Positions 32,378-44,899 of a stretch of 64,000 nucleotides of DNA are shown piece after piece (within the stretch, counting starts at the first letter, position 1; every line of letters starts with the position of its first letter). Origin of the DNA: Tetmemena sp. SeJ-2015 (lineage: Eukaryota > Ciliophora > Spirotrichea > Sporadotrichida > Oxytrichidae); NCBI GenBank assembly GCA_027382625.1, contig JAJKFJ010022697.1, forward strand, positions 62,001 to 126,000, read 5' to 3'. The notes below the pieces were generated by a model. That model was not told where the DNA came from and ran no database searches. It saw only the letters and a program-made list of their open reading frames with translations. Made by a program: the position numbers and the translations under genes.

Positions 32378-32884
32378 TCAATTTATAGAATGGCCTTGAG
32401 TAATCATCTTGGTTTGCTTGTCATTTTAAGTTGCCTGCTCTTGAGCCTGTGAACTTCTTAGCTCCTTCTCAAATTGAATAAGTTGCTTTCTGAAGCCGTC
32501 ATTAGGATTTATAAATGGCCGCTTTGCCTTGACCAGTTTCATGGCGGCTGAATAGGAGAGTCCGTGTTCATGCATTAAGTAAGCAATTACCATAGTGGCG
32601 CTACGAGAAACTCCAGCAAAGCAGTGCACGAATACCTTCCCATTTCCGTTATTGGAGGCCACTCCGTCTTTAATAAACTTGATGCTCGCTGGGAAGCCCG
32701 CCTTCAAATTAGTAGAGGGCAGGTCCAACACTTACACCCACTTGCAGCTGAAGAAAGAGGGGAACTTTGGAGGGTGGTCCTTCGCCACTGTGAGTATGTG
32801 AGTGATACCCACCTTCTGAAGTAGCTCCTTGTTATGGGCGGCCATCAAATCGCCCAAGTATAAGTTATCTAGGATTTGATCCAT
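32378..32884 (-). CDS. Dual-specificity protein phosphatase
   Basis: Cysteine-dependent phosphatase that removes phosphate from Tyr and Ser/Thr (family knowledge). One uninterrupted frame of 168 residues runs from ATG 32882-32884 to TGA 32378-32380. Sequence: MDQILDNLYLGDLMAAHNKE, GITHILTVAKDHPPKFP, then a general-acid Asp in VLDLPSTNLKAGFP, the P-loop VFVHCFAGVSRSATM (HCx5R) and YSAAMKLVKAKRPFINPNDG. This is the compact catalytic domain with only a short polar tail. It appears to be a single germline segment without IES or intron, unlike its neighbours. Two Gln codons are TAA. Its substrate cannot be told from sequence; small atypical DSPs often act on MAP kinases. Confidence 0.95.
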
Positions 32885-33199
32885 TTCGAAATTAAAATTC
32901 AACTTTACTCTCTTAACTCTGGCCTCCTATTTATTTTTCACTTATTTTAAATGCTTATTTAGGATCTAGAGAACTCAGACTGGGTGGGAAGATTTAGATA
33001 AGTAGTTTGAAACTCATAATGGAAATTAGTTTTGCTTAACTTTGATAGATAAGATGAGTTTCTCCTTCTGATTAAATAATTGCTAATTCATAGAGAGATA
33101 GTTTGTGATAGATAGTTAATTTAGTTACCTTCAAATGACTACTTTCATATATCGAATTCCATCTCCTGGCTTTCTCTAACAATACAAAAAATAGGTTTC
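32885..33199. other. Intergenic spacer
   Basis: AT-rich, about 315 bp, between two minus-strand genes. Nothing recognised. Confidence 0.35.
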
Positions 33200-36100
33200 T
33201 CATATGTAGAGGATATAAAATAAAGTGGTTAGTCTAACAATAACAGTTTGCCGGCTCGAATTTAATTCAGGGTCGTCATCATCTAGGAAACACTCAAAAT
33301 CATAGTACAATTTCTAAATTATTGATCTAGTTGGAGATTTTAATACTGCTCTGCTTGATTGTCGATATTAGAAGCGAAGTGGTCACCCCAGTTAAGCAAG
33401 TCAAAGTCACTGGCCTTCTTAGATCTGGCTATAGAGCGAGTTCCATTTAAGCTACTGTCGTCTTCATGTAAAACATAAGTAAGTAATCAATATACTATTC
33501 ATTGTTGGTCATCTTTGTATAGAGCACATTTTGATTTGTGTTGAGGAAGGACATAGTTGTACCATTTTAAGAGTCCTTAATTTGATCTTGAATGAGTACT
33601 GATGAATTGATGCTCGAATTTATCATAGAGAAGATCTGACTGCTCACCTGAGATTTAAATTAATATTTTCTATATATATTGAACTACAGAAGTATTTAAG
33701 AGATTGAGTGTATTGACCAAGAACAGCCTAGTAACTCTAAGCTGCTCTTGATACAGTTTTAATTTTCCTCTTTTCTTCCACCCTGTCTTCATTTCTGTTA
33801 TTCTTATCAAAGTTTTGACTTTTCTTTTCCTCTTCCTCATCCTAGAAATCAAAGTCTGAGATTGGATTGACGAAGCTTTAATCCTGGTCATTGGAATGCT
33901 CTTGCCCTTAATCTTGCTTCGATTCCTATTCTCCAATTAAGTTCTCAAAACTAATTCTCTTATGTCCCAATATACTAATCAATTAAAGTTGACTGTGGGA
34001 TTCTTCTTAGAGTTGAATTTATAGGTACCGTAGGCTCTCGCCATGCTGCCACCACCTGCAATCGATCCTTTCCCTCGGCTGTTGTTCCAAAAGAGGTAGG
34101 AGAACAGATTGGTTGCTCTCCTCTCCTTGATAGAGTTTGAATTACTTTGAATCTCACCCACACCTATTTAAAAGCCGCTACTTTGCTACTTCAAGCTGTC
34201 ATCATTCTCTCCACTATAAATATGAGCTATATTATGAAGTGAAATATCTATTGTTGGACTTTGATGCGAAGATATGAGGGACTTATAAAGGCCGCTGATA
34301 GAAGCTGTTGCTTTCATTTTAGTTGGTGATGTTGTAGCCGTCTCCAGGTAAGAACATGAGTCCCTCCCTATTCATCTCCCTCAAAGTGTTCTTATCTAAG
34401 TTATTATTCGCAAATGATTCTACAGAGACCTGCTCAAACAAGAAAGTCTTGAATTGGGAATTATTTCGCTTGAAGAAAGACTACTACTGCCCACCATTTT
34501 TCGAGCCTAAAAATTGAGAATGGAAGGCTGAGCTAGCACCGCTGTTGTTCGTCAGCTTACGCAGTGATATAATAGAAGATTTCTTGCTATCGAGACCCAG
34601 AAAGTTCTCAGTGTTGATTGAGAACTAGTTGCTGCTAGTGTCTATGCCAGCCAGGATGTCTTTGATGTTCTGAGTATTTTAGTTTGCTCTTTAGCCAATC
34701 CTCTAGTTATTATCATTGATTACTTTCCGCTTGAAGGAGTTGAGTTTAGTGGGTGCGTTTTATTTTGCCTGAGCGTAGAAGAGATAGAGCAGGGTCTCTG
34801 CGTTGAAGAAATCAAGGAAGATGTACCAGACGAAGCGTTCGTACTCCAGCACCCTATAGATTATGTAGGAGTTGCTCTCTGTGTCGCTTAATGCCCAAAA
34901 GCTTAAAGCACTCTGTCCTAAACCTTAATATTGCAAAATTATAATAAGACATACTAAAGAGTTTAATTTAAGGAGTCAATCAAGTTGAGAGTTATGAGGA
35001 AGTGGATCCAGTAAATGAGGACTTTATGCTTTAAGGTGTAGTCTTTGAAGCAAGCTAGTAGCTTCATTCTCTTCTGCTTGATGAAAAATTTTATCATCTC
35101 AAAGAGTCTTAAGCACATAACTTTAAAAATATGGAGATGAGTTCATATTATAATTCAGAACAACAGTATCGAGGATTGTCTTTCCAAACCTGCTGACTAT
35201 GAATGCTATCTCCACTGGATCCAACTGCTTGTCTTTAATCTTAAAGTAGTACCTGCGAGTTTCCAAGGTTGTCAGCACTCCAAAGAATAGAAGCTGAAGC
35301 GACAAGAATATCCACTTGAACTTTAACAGTTTCAACATTTTAAAAGGATAAAGAAAAATTTAAAGAGAGTTGCTTCTACCTCTTTAAGTATTCCTCTGCT
35401 GAGTCTGAAATTAGTGTGCAGTAGACGTAGCGCATCTCGAAATAGAGAAGGTAGAAGATAAGAGCATTGCAAAAGCTGAGCACTAAGTCCACTAGCATCA
35501 ACCAAGAAGCCAAGGCTGATTAGTCCAAGGTATCTCCATCCCCTGCATCTGGTTAGCTAGATTGTGAGGAGAGATCATTTGATTATGAGAAGCTTAAATT
35601 ATCATAGGATCTAAGCTCGTTGCTTCTTACTCAACTCTCATCAATGTTAAATATAAAATCGATATAGATTAAAATCCCTTCTCATTTACATAGTTGCCTT
35701 AGTTTTCCTCAAGAGGCTCATAATTTTTCAAGCTAAAGTTCAACACTAACTGATCTTACAGACTCCAATTCATCTATCATAGTATCGCTTCATCTTACTT
35801 AATAGCTTATGTCTGATCATATTGTGTTTAATTTGAACTTTCATCATCGCTAAGTTAATTGCTTTATCCTGTAGCAAAACTTCAATATATTAATATTAAG
35901 AAAATCTTTTTGATTTCTCTATAAAACTAAGCCCATAGTCTTTTTAAGTAGCCCCGCTCAGGCTACCTTGCTCTGTGAATTCATAGATCGACCAGTTTAT
36001 GAAATCAAAGTCTTATATTTAAAATTTGCAATGATAAATTGTTTATGATGCGATTGAAGAAGCAAAGACAGTAGATGAAGATCACAAGGAGTGAGAGTTT

Positions 36101-36220
36101 GTCCATCCTACACTGAACTGCCTTAAGAGCGAAGATTGTGCTCAACTGGAAGACCAGGAAAGCGATAATGCAGCATGCGAGACTCACAGTCATCAGCACT
36201 TATAGAGTTGACTCTTCCAT
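33200..36220 (-). CDS. Multi-pass membrane protein, paralogue 1
   Basis: Family not recognised by name. ATG at 36218-36220 starts MEESTLQVLMTVSLACCIIA with a first hydrophobic helix, then LSLLVIFIYCLCFF. After IES/intron gaps come WLMLVDLVLSFCNALIFYLL, YFEMRYVYCTLISDSAEEYL, LKFKWIFLSLQLLFFGVL, ETRRYYFKIKDKQLDPVEIA, MKLLACFKDYTLKHKVLIYW and EYERFVWYIFLDFFNAETLL, giving about six or seven membrane helices. A long cytosolic Ser/Asn-rich tail follows (TNNSGASSAFHSQFLGSKN) with an acidic patch (SDFDFQDEEEEKKSQNF), to TGA 33200-33202. The same arrangement (helices, FEMR motif, polar tail) appears in the genes at 53.5-56.1 and 59.5-61.1 kb. A receptor- or channel-like role is only a guess. Confidence 0.65.
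33463..33497 (-). other. IES with ATGAA pointer
   Basis: Minus-strand ATGAA (plus-strand TTCAT at 33463-33467 and 33498-33502) flanks an AT-rich insert. Removal joins YTKMTNNE to DDSSLNGTRSIARSKK in frame. Confidence 0.75.
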
Positions 36221-36758
36221 TACAAAAAGCGCTGCTAAAATATTTTAATCCTTATATATTTTACAAATATCCACATTAATTCTTATAAGATCAATCACTA
36301 CTCATGTATGAATTACTGAATGATAATAGGGTTGTATATATTTTAAACTCAAGAAAATTATAAATTTTTCGTTGCATTCCATCATATTAAAAAGTAAGAC
36401 CTCGTTCCTGATTGTGAACTACTGTTTCTATAATTATATATATATACTGCCATTTATTAAGAACTTTTACTCTTTAAGCACTTATATACATTCTTTAGCT
36501 TAGATTCCTGGGGATAATTTGATTCAAGTATAGAGAACTAAAATGATAGGAGATGATAAGTATATAAATAAATCTGTCTTTTGTATGATAATTGTAGTAA
36601 ATTTAATGTTGATGAAAAATAGGTAATTTTTACATAGAATAAAAATAATTAAGTCATGGATATGTCAATACTTTCAATGAATAGGAAATTTGTCAATGCT
36701 TTCTAATTCTTTAGAATTACAAAAGCCTCCTCCTTATTCTATAAATCTAATTGATCCT
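36221..36758. other. AT-rich spacer
   Basis: Between the membrane-protein gene and the first cullin (both minus strand). Very AT-rich, with a short TA repeat at 36437-36447. No coding signal. Confidence 0.35.
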
Positions 36759-39700
36759 TCAAGCTATATAGTTATATATACTTCTGTCATTAGAGTCTCG
36801 CTCTATAAACTCTCTTTCTATCAATGCCTCAATTCTAATCTTGATCTGTGACAATTCTGGCTTGAAATATTTTGAACTAGATAGTACTTCCTAGACTAAC
36901 TAGGTGTGATCAAGTTTGCGGCGGGCCTTCATGATTCTGACAATGGCTGCTTCAATAGAAATAGAGCGATCCTTTTCAACGGACGAAAAGGCGTCTGGTG
37001 GTATTTCTTCTAGTGAGGGTATAGGGAACTTCACCCTTCTCAAATCAGGGTTGAATTCCTCATTCAGCAAGATTATGTCCTCTGGGTGAAAGACACTCAA
37101 AGACTTTGCTCCTGGGCCATTTACTTTGAGCAGCTTATATTTATCCTCCTGCATCAGACTGCGCAAAGTTTTTGCGCAGTTCAAGTCATCAAGGTTCAGT
37201 ATGTCTTTTAAAAAAGTGATCCATTGAATTTATAAACTAAAGAAATGTATGTATGAATGTCTCTTATCTTGCTGAAACTATACTACTTTCTTTCATTAAA
37301 GAGCAAAATTATGCAAAGCTGTGAAGTCGCAACAAGGAGTTCAATTTCTTTTTCAAACTTTGCTCTAATAACAGCATTACCTAGATATAATATATAAGAG
37401 AAAAGCACCTATACTAATATTGGATGTATTACCCATTGAAAAGCGCCACTTGAGTTATCTTTAACTATACCTTTCATTATAGTAGGCTGTGAAGTGCTAC
37501 ATTTTTAGCTCGAGCTCATTAGGCAATAACAAGTTAAAAGATTTGTAAGAAGGCCAGTGACTGGCAGTTAGGATAGTCACATTAAACTCTATATCTTCTT
37601 GTGACTTCAGACGAAGATCATTAAACTCAGGTCTCTACATCTCCCGTCTCTGAATATGTGATAAGAATTTTAAGATTATCAATAAATATTAGTCAAACTT
37701 CAAGCTTAATTGTAAAGCAAAATTAATTAAATTGAAATACAGTTAGAAATTGTATAATTTTTAAATGAAACATTGAGTCCTCTTCCTTATGATTTTCTGT
37801 TCATATCTTTTGAAAATGGTTTGCTCTAACCAATTTAAAAGCAATTAATTTTTAATTAAATTCCTCTAATATCATACTTCTCTAATTCTTCTTTTGAAAG
37901 CATGACATCAATTAGCATGCCCTCAATTTTCTGGGTGAACTTGGGTTCGCAAGAACCCTTGATATAGGAAATTATGCTTTTCTCAAACTCATTCAGCTCA
38001 AAATTTGAGAGCAACAAGCGCTTAGCCAAATAGCTTTTGTAATTATCGATGAAAATATCCTTTTCGTCAAGATATTTTACGAGTCCTGCTACATTCTTTA
38101 GATGTGACTGCACTTTATATTCTTCTTATTCTCTAAGAGATTTCTTACTTAAAATCATGTCAGTGTACACAGCCAGCAGTTCTGCCATGTTTAGTCTTTT
38201 GCTACTGTCAGTCTAATCAAAATTCATGAAGAGGTAAAATGCAGAAAAGCAAGATTCTTCCAAGCTAGCATCTCCATTGAAGCATGCTCGAATAATTTCT
38301 TGGAACTGATTTCACAAGTCTATTATTCACTCGAAAAGTTTTGTTGCCTTAAGTTGATGCTCCATCATATTTCGATCACGTTTTATAGCTGCAGCTGTGG
38401 TAGTGAAAGGGAAGGAATTGATGATTCTATAGCCTTTGCTTATGATCTACTCTTTGAATGCCTCTTAAAGTTTTCTCAAATTGTCTGGAAACTACTAGTT
38501 CAAGGAATAGAGAAAAGAAATTTCCTCATAGCTGTTTATCTAGTGGAGTAATTTTACACTCTGAAGAAGCAGCTATTACAGGAACTATTCCTATGATTGC
38601 TTGGCTACTCTATCTTTGATGTCTGTAAATGAATATTTTTGGCACCTAGTCTATTCTTCTTGAAATACTTAGTGCATTAAGGCTAAGCTTTCGAAGATGT
38701 CGCTCGAAGGTTAAATATGGATCAATAGGCAGCTCTTTATTTCATAGAAGCTCTTTGTCTCGGAGAGCATATGATAAAAGAGATAATAAATTAACAAATA
38801 AATAGAAAAGAATCAACGATCTTCTAGAAACCTTTTGCAATCAATTTTGTTAGCATAAAGAGGGATTAAAACCTATAATAAAAGAAATTCTAAAATAAAA
38901 GTTGAAGAATGAAAAAGATTAAAAGGCAATATTTAAGTGGATTTGAATAAGAAATATGAGATATCAATTTCTAACTTCATTTTCTTTCTTTTTTGATTCA
39001 ACCTTAAAACTATTGACTAAATTTGTATCTCTATTACAATAGTTTATCAAATAAATGCTTTTCATAAGCTTGAATTAGGACAATAATTTTTTACATTTTA
39101 AAGCATAGATATTTTAATATGAGTATATTATACCTTCTTTTAAGGTTTTAATTCAATTTATCCTCATGTACACGTCCACTGCTTTTTAAACCAAGCTTTA
39201 ATCAATTGTTTCACCCTCCCTTTCTCTTCTTATTTCTTTTAAGATAACATTTGAAAAAAGATAAATATTGTTAAAGATTGCTTGAGTGATTGGTTCAATA
39301 AGCTATTAAATGAAGACTTATTTAAAGATCATGAGTCCTTACTCATTTAGAGAAATTTATTATTCCTCTTGTACGTAATAAGAATAGAAATGAAATTATT
39401 TGTGGACTTTCAATAAATTTATTAGAGGTAAATTTAATCATGGAATCAGTTAAAAATTCAGTTTCGCAATTTAATTGAGAAAAGAAAGAATAATCCTCCT
39501 CCTCTCAATTTGCAAGTTGATGTTTTTAAAATGTAAACATATGTTGAGAGATATATCATTCATACTAGATTATTAAGAGGACTTTAATCTAATTAGAGAA
39601 AATTTGAATTTTTACTGATCTTACATTAATTGGTTGCCTAGATATTTTTGAATGCATTTTTATTACTTCAATTTTAGTTGAATTTCGATCTTTATCTGCT

Positions 39701-40662
39701 CTAAAATTCAGATATTTCACTCAATTGCTTTACAAGCACAAGATGATATATACATTCTTTGAAGTTAATAGCTAAAATTAATGATTTTCCCATCTTCTAA
39801 TGAATTCTTTAATAACATCTTCATTTGTGAGCATAGGAATTGATGGCAGGTCATATTACTGCTTTATGATGGCTTTTATATGCTTCTTCTATTTTAAGCG
39901 AAGGATCTCAAACTCTTCATCCCTACTAGAATAACCCAAACCTTTCACAAATCTAAAAATTCTTCAGCTATAGCTGATAATTAAATTTAAAAAAAACACT
40001 TAAATTAGATATTAAAAGCGAATAAAATTGTGAAGTTTATCCAATTTAAATAATTATTTCAACATCAGATTCAGAAAAATATAAAGAACTATTTATCCTG
40101 GTAAATTTTGGAAAGGAGCGCTCAGTAAAAAGTTAAAAACAACACAGCAGTTAAAGGTTTAGAACTTTGAAATGTCGATAACGCAGGCATCATATCTCTT
40201 TGCTGCTGTTGAGATTTAATATTATATTAATTTTTATGAGCTATTGATTAAGCCGCAGATAAAAAATGAATCTGCTATTTCAACTACCAAAATGTTGCAA
40301 ATTCTCATTATTATTTTATCCAATCACCGATTTAAATTTAATTCTCTATTATATTATGACAAATTAAAGAAGTTAAAAATCACATTCGTGAAAAGTTAGG
40401 ACTGATTTCTTTTCCAAAAAGGAAATCGATATAATCTTTGTACTTTTGCTTGCCAATTTTAATAAACTGAAGTGAAATTTCTTGAAAGACAATAAAAAAT
40501 TACTTACATTTGGCTATCAAAATAGTTTTTCTTTATTAACATAGTGCAAATCTCTTCGTCAATCCATTATGTTTTTTTAAGCTTACTGATGGTTCTTTCA
40601 AGAATTTTATCGTAAGCTCTTTCTAACACCTCTGTGAAGTTTTTTACCTGCATTCCCATCAT
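36759..40662 (-). CDS. Cullin, copy 1 (ubiquitin ligase scaffold)
   Basis: Scaffold of a cullin-RING ubiquitin ligase: the N-terminal repeats bind a substrate adaptor and the C-terminus binds the RING protein. A likely start at 40660-40662 reads MMGMQVKNFTEVLERAYDKI; then PMLTNEDVIKEFIRRWENH, IEPITQAIFNNIYLFSNV, EIRREREGETIDQSLVQKAV, IDCKRFLEDR, the cullin-homology part LAKRLLLSNFELNEFEKSII, CEPKFTQKIEGMLIDVML, HPEDIILLNEEFNPDLRRV and the neddylation region SIEAAIVRIMKARRKLDHTQ. It ends EREFIERDSNDRSIYNYIA before TGA 36759-36761. The gene is spread over 3.9 kb by AT-rich IESs or introns, versus 2.6 kb for copy 3. The conserved parts are undamaged, so it may be functional once the inserts are removed. 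N-terminal borders are approximate. Confidence 0.82.
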
Positions 40663-40714
40663 CTTAATGTGTGAATTTTGTTCAATGAATTTATTAATTG
40701 CTTTTGAATTGTTT

Positions 40715-40731
40715 TTAATTATGATCAATCT
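40715..40731. repeat. 17-bp sequence shared upstream of cullin copies 1 and 2
   Basis: TTAATTATGATCAATCT occurs here and at 52680-52696, in each case just 5' of a minus-strand cullin. It shows that the duplication extended beyond the coding region, or that it is a shared promoter element. Confidence 0.5.
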
Positions 40732-40799
40732 AATTTATTCACTCAATGATGATGAATAAAGCCATCATTTATTATTAATGAAGGTTATTAGGAGATTCA

Positions 40800-42740
40800 A
40801 TCAAAGCAGACTATTAGAATTTACTAAAGGAAGGGGGTAGAAGTAGGAATGCCCTCAAATATAAATAATTCTTTTTCATCTGATCAGCATCAAATGAAAT
40901 AGTATTATTATTGCTTCATTATGAGTAGATATGAGCTCAATAGACTGCTATATTCGAACTGCCTTAGCTTTTTTTCATTATGTTTTATTCATCAACAAAT
41001 GAACAAGGCTTTTCTTATCTGAATAATTCATCCCGCATAAAACCTAAAGCTCATATAAATTCTATTCTAAATAAACTATTAGCACATTGGCAATCAGTTA
41101 AACTCAAACTTAATTAAATTTTTCTTAAAATTAAAATTCTACTTAAATGTCTGCCCTGAGTTATCTAATGTATTTTATTCTACAAGAAATCAATACAGAG
41201 AAATTTTAATTTCTTTTTAATCCCACATATAATGTATGAATATAAATAATTTTCTTAAGATAATTACTTAACTACAAACTCATCTTTAGGCTGTTTTATT
41301 CTGTAATAGGTTTCTGTATTGGATAAAAGGTTTTATCAGCATTAATCTTTCCAAATCTGTCATTGTCTATGAGCACAATTATTTTATCTGGCAAATATGT
41401 TCTAAAGGGTTCAGAGCGTTTGAGTATGCAAACTTCTTATTATATTAAGTCATATCTAACTCATTTGGTGTATTTTTCAGAGTGCTTGCAACTTTAGTAC
41501 TATTACATTTGAGGGACATTTTTGGCGTGCAAATTTCATTTTTAAAGATACATTATTATCTTCCCTTTTTCATTTCCTTATCAAGAAAGAGTTTGCAACT
41601 TACTGTTGTGCAGTATAGTTCCATAACCATGATGTAGAGTTGAGAATTACATATTTAATTCTTTTATCCAATATTTCTTACTGTTAGAATCCACTTCTAG
41701 TAAGTATATGTCCATGACGTGTTGCCTAGAAAAATTTAATGGGAGTAAACTTTTCCACTTCTTATGTTTGCTCTTAGTTCACGAGATCCAAAATCATAAA
41801 TGATATGCGCAATTCTATTCTATAATATCGTAATTCTTAATGTATTAGCGCATGTCGGGAATATTATAATACCTAATTATCGGGTTAATAAAGTATCCTT
41901 ATGTTGGCAAGTTGCTGTAATTCCGTATGGAGGATCAAAACATGTTTAAAATGTCATTGAAAGTAACGATCATTCTTTCCCTTCAATTTATATTATTGGT
42001 ATCTCGTGTTTATATCTTCTAAAATGGCTTTTTTCGTGAATTTATGCGTATCTTATGCGTCTCTAATTAAAGGTAAAAATTTCTTTTAGGACTCCTTGAA
42101 GTAAACTGCACCAGTTTAGTTATTTGATGTTCTCTATAATTGTTTAATTGGAATGAGTTCATATACTAAACTTTTCATGAGCCATTGTATGGTAGATTAA
42201 GTGCAGGCCAATAACAACTCCTTCTTATAATCCCTTAAACTCATATAACTTTATTGCTTTTCTGCAATACGAAACTTTTGTCTTTTAAAGAGTTCACTGT
42301 CATTTTATTTCATGAATTCCTTTCGTATATAAATAAAGTCTTGTAGAATTATTTATTAAGCATGGTTTTTGGCAAGGTAGTTCTTAATTTCTTTATAGAA
42401 AAATTTCAAATCTCATTTGATTTCGTTCAAGAATTCTTCTACGTCGTAAATCTTGCGTAAATTATGCACATTGGCTCATCACGTCCTTGTCCTTTCTTTT
42501 GACTATTAGTGTTGTGGTAGTCTGGTGCAAAAAACACTACATTTTTAAATAACCTGTCAATGCGTCTGCTTCCAATTATTATTTTCTCTTCTTTAAGCTA
42601 TCTTCTAATGAGTTGGGCTCAACAGTTGGTAATTTCCAATAATAATATTCGGTAAATAAAGTGATTTTTAATAACTTTATCTAAATGAGGTCTTACATTT
42701 AAAACTTTGCAGTGTCAAATTATTCAGAGCCAGATTTTTC
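40800..42740 (-). pseudogene. Decayed germline-limited transposon ORF (element 1)
   Basis: On the minus strand, protein-like stretches follow one another with frame shifts and in-frame TGAs: LFTEYYYWKLPTVEPNSLED, LKKRKQQLEADALTGYLKM, NVHNLRKIYDVEEFLNEIK, EFMKQNDSELFKRQKFRIAE, SLRDYKKELLLACTQSTIQW, and near 41400-41280 LPDKIIVLIDNDRFGKINAD. The right end is marked by an inverted-repeat copy at 42741-42759. I do not recognise the family. Its place beside two transposase-bearing remnants suggests a further transposon ORF. About six TGAs in 350 codons is what AT-rich random sequence would give, so it is most simply a decaying gene. Below about 41200 nothing can be read. Confidence 0.45.
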
Positions 42741-42759
42741 GCAGTCAAAAAATTAGGAG
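42741..42759 (+). repeat. Terminal inverted repeat, left copy
   Basis: GCAGTCAAAAAATTAGGAG is the exact reverse complement of 43490-43508. A diverged copy lies at 43151-43187 (GCCAGAAATTTTTTGCAG then TTTAGGAG), matching the GCCAGATTTTTCGCAG context here. Confidence 0.75.
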
Positions 42760-43460
42760 TAGCTACAGTGCCAGAAGGTGAGTATTAGTTCAAGGATGAG
42801 AGCCAGAGTTCAACCTAATTCAAGAGAAATATATTAAATCTTTCTTGGTTACATGAAAAAAGTAAAAATCTCCCTTAACTTGATACATATTCTTTATAAA
42901 AATAATTTGAATCTTAAATTATTTTTAATGGAAGTCCCTTTCAATTCATAGCTAATAATTACCATGACCATAATTATTTTTCTATTTATTCTTACCTTCA
43001 CTGTATGAAATGTAACTTTAATTATAAATAAACCAAATTAAATAAATGGTCCCTAGTCGCATTCATTAATAAATTTTTACACTCATTAAATAATGTTATT
43101 TCTCCTACGTAAATATATAGACAGTAACGCTAATATTAAAATTTAGTGAGGCCAGAAATTTTTTGCAGTTCAAAAATATATTTAGGAGAAGGGTATGTTT
43201 TATATATCTTTCAGACATCATATGATTTATGTTTACTAAATATTTGAGTAACAACTTGAAAATCTAAGAGATATTAAACATTTAATAATAAAAATCTCGT
43301 GTTAGAGAAGAATCAAATGAAATCGTGTGAAATAGAGGAGTAAAATATATATATTCAGTGGTTGAAAGAAAATTTCTAATAAATCTATAATATGTCTTAG
43401 AGCTACTGCTTGCTATTAATTAAATTCAATTTGATAATATAAAACATTTTTGGATTGCTT
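42760..43460. other. AT-rich spacer between transposon ends
   Basis: About 700 bp lying between facing inverted repeats. It contains the diverged third repeat copy at 43151-43187. No open frame of protein-like composition. Confidence 0.4.
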
Positions 43461-43489
43461 CCTAAATTTTTGACTGCAAAAGATGATTC

Positions 43490-43508
43490 CTCCTAATTTT
43501 TTGACTGC
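43490..43508 (-). repeat. Terminal inverted repeat, right copy
   Basis: CTCCTAATTTTTTGACTGC, exact inverse of 42741-42759. A related half copy (TAAATTTTTGACTGCAAAA) sits just before it at 43463-43481, so two ends may be nested. Confidence 0.75.
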
Positions 43509-43944
43509 TGCGGAATAGAATAATTTTTTGACTTTTTAAAATAGATAAAGAGTAAAAGATATTGAAGATTATAGTTAGAAGCTCATGAATTTCAGGAGTA
43601 CTTTAGTTAGATAGTGATTATGATTTATATTATGGAATTAGATAATAGAATTATCCTCCTGTCACGAGGCTGACAGAAAGTTAGGAGTAGTCTAACTGAA
43701 TTGCATATAGAATCTTGAGTAAGATTCATGAAGCATTATTTAATTTAAAAGGCTCTTAACTTTGAATAATTTAATTTAAGGGAAACTTACTTACAAAAAC
43801 TGAAGCATATATAGACAAAGCCTCATGACCTTGCTGAGCTTTCTTTTAAATTTAGCTCTAAAAAAAGATATAATTACCTATCTAAAATTTCATTGTAATA
43901 AAGTTTTTCTAAAATTAATTTAGAGGGTCTTTTTTTACCTGCAG

Positions 43945-44463
43945 ATGACAAAATAATTATGTGATTTTTAAGAGATTACCTATCTGGAAAAAATAGCTTA
44001 TCAAGGCTTCAGATATAATTTAGTTCAACGTCCCTTTACTAATGTTTTTAAATATGTAAAATCCGATGAGTAAATACTAAGCTTCTTAAATTACTATGAT
44101 GACTATAAATAATTGCCATTCAGAACTTACTTCTATGGAGTGCTTGGAACTTTGCATCCTCGATATCTAGAGAAAATAATTAAAGATGCAAACAAATCTA
44201 GAAATATTGAGTCAGGAGCAGAAGGATTCTCAGATAAAATTTTTATAAGAGACGATATTTTCGATTAACTACTCGGTGAACCTTTTATCTCTAGTAAATA
44301 AAATTTCATGGATTATTTAAATTATAAAATTATAGAGTCTTTTATTTTATTTGAAATCGAGCGAGGACAAAGTCGCTTTTGCTCATTTACGTCAAGGCAG
44401 GAATTATATTTTGTCAGCCAAGGAGATTTTATGAGACAAGAACCAATGAAAAGAAGAGCATGA
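43945..44463 (+). CDS. Transposon accessory ORF, about 20 kDa (element 2)
   Basis: Uninterrupted frame of 172 residues from ATG 43945-43947 to TGA 44461-44463, with TAA/TAG as Gln. It reads MTKQLCDFQEITYLEKIAYQ, RYNLVQRPFTNVFKYVKSD, PFRTYFYGVLGTLHPRYLEK, DANKSRNIESGAEGFSDKIF and IRDDIFDQLLGEPFIS. The YFYGVLGTLHP...LEKII motif resembles FFFGVLPTG...LKEIIGKM encoded near 48.55 kb, so the two are homologous. Size and its convergent position relative to a transposase fit the small accessory ORF of TBE-type transposons (from memory, not tested). No known domain. It lies just inside the inverted repeat at 43.5 kb and is the best-preserved ORF of its element. Confidence 0.65.
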
Positions 44464-44899
44464 ATCACTGTAATTCTTATTTTATTAATGTTAAGGACTT
44501 ACATATATATAACGCTCTTCATATAAAGAAGGTGCTTTCCTTAGTTACTTAGAGGAATCCGAATGTAGATGTGAAAGAAAAATCTAAAGTTCAATTAAGC
44601 CGTACCTAAAGATCAGTAGCAAGATTTCGAAATGAAAGAATGAATAATGAATAGTTTAATTAATTTTCTAATTCATTAGTGGTATTAAATTGGAATATTC
44701 ATTTTTCATAACTAAAAGTAATTATTTGCCAACTATTTATACCAATGATCAACTGCAGGGGGTTATCTATGTGTATTTAGAAATGAAGGATGTCATGATT
44801 AAGGTGAAATAATTTTTGAATGAAGTTTGGAGTATAAGGATTAAATGAAAATACCTCATCCAATCTGTGATTTTCCTTTGTGTATTTTCAATGTGATGT

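Noticed and set aside
41200..42700. UGA read as Trp in a transposon
   Set aside because: In-frame TGA frequency equals that expected by chance in AT-rich DNA, and TGG is also used. Decay is sufficient.
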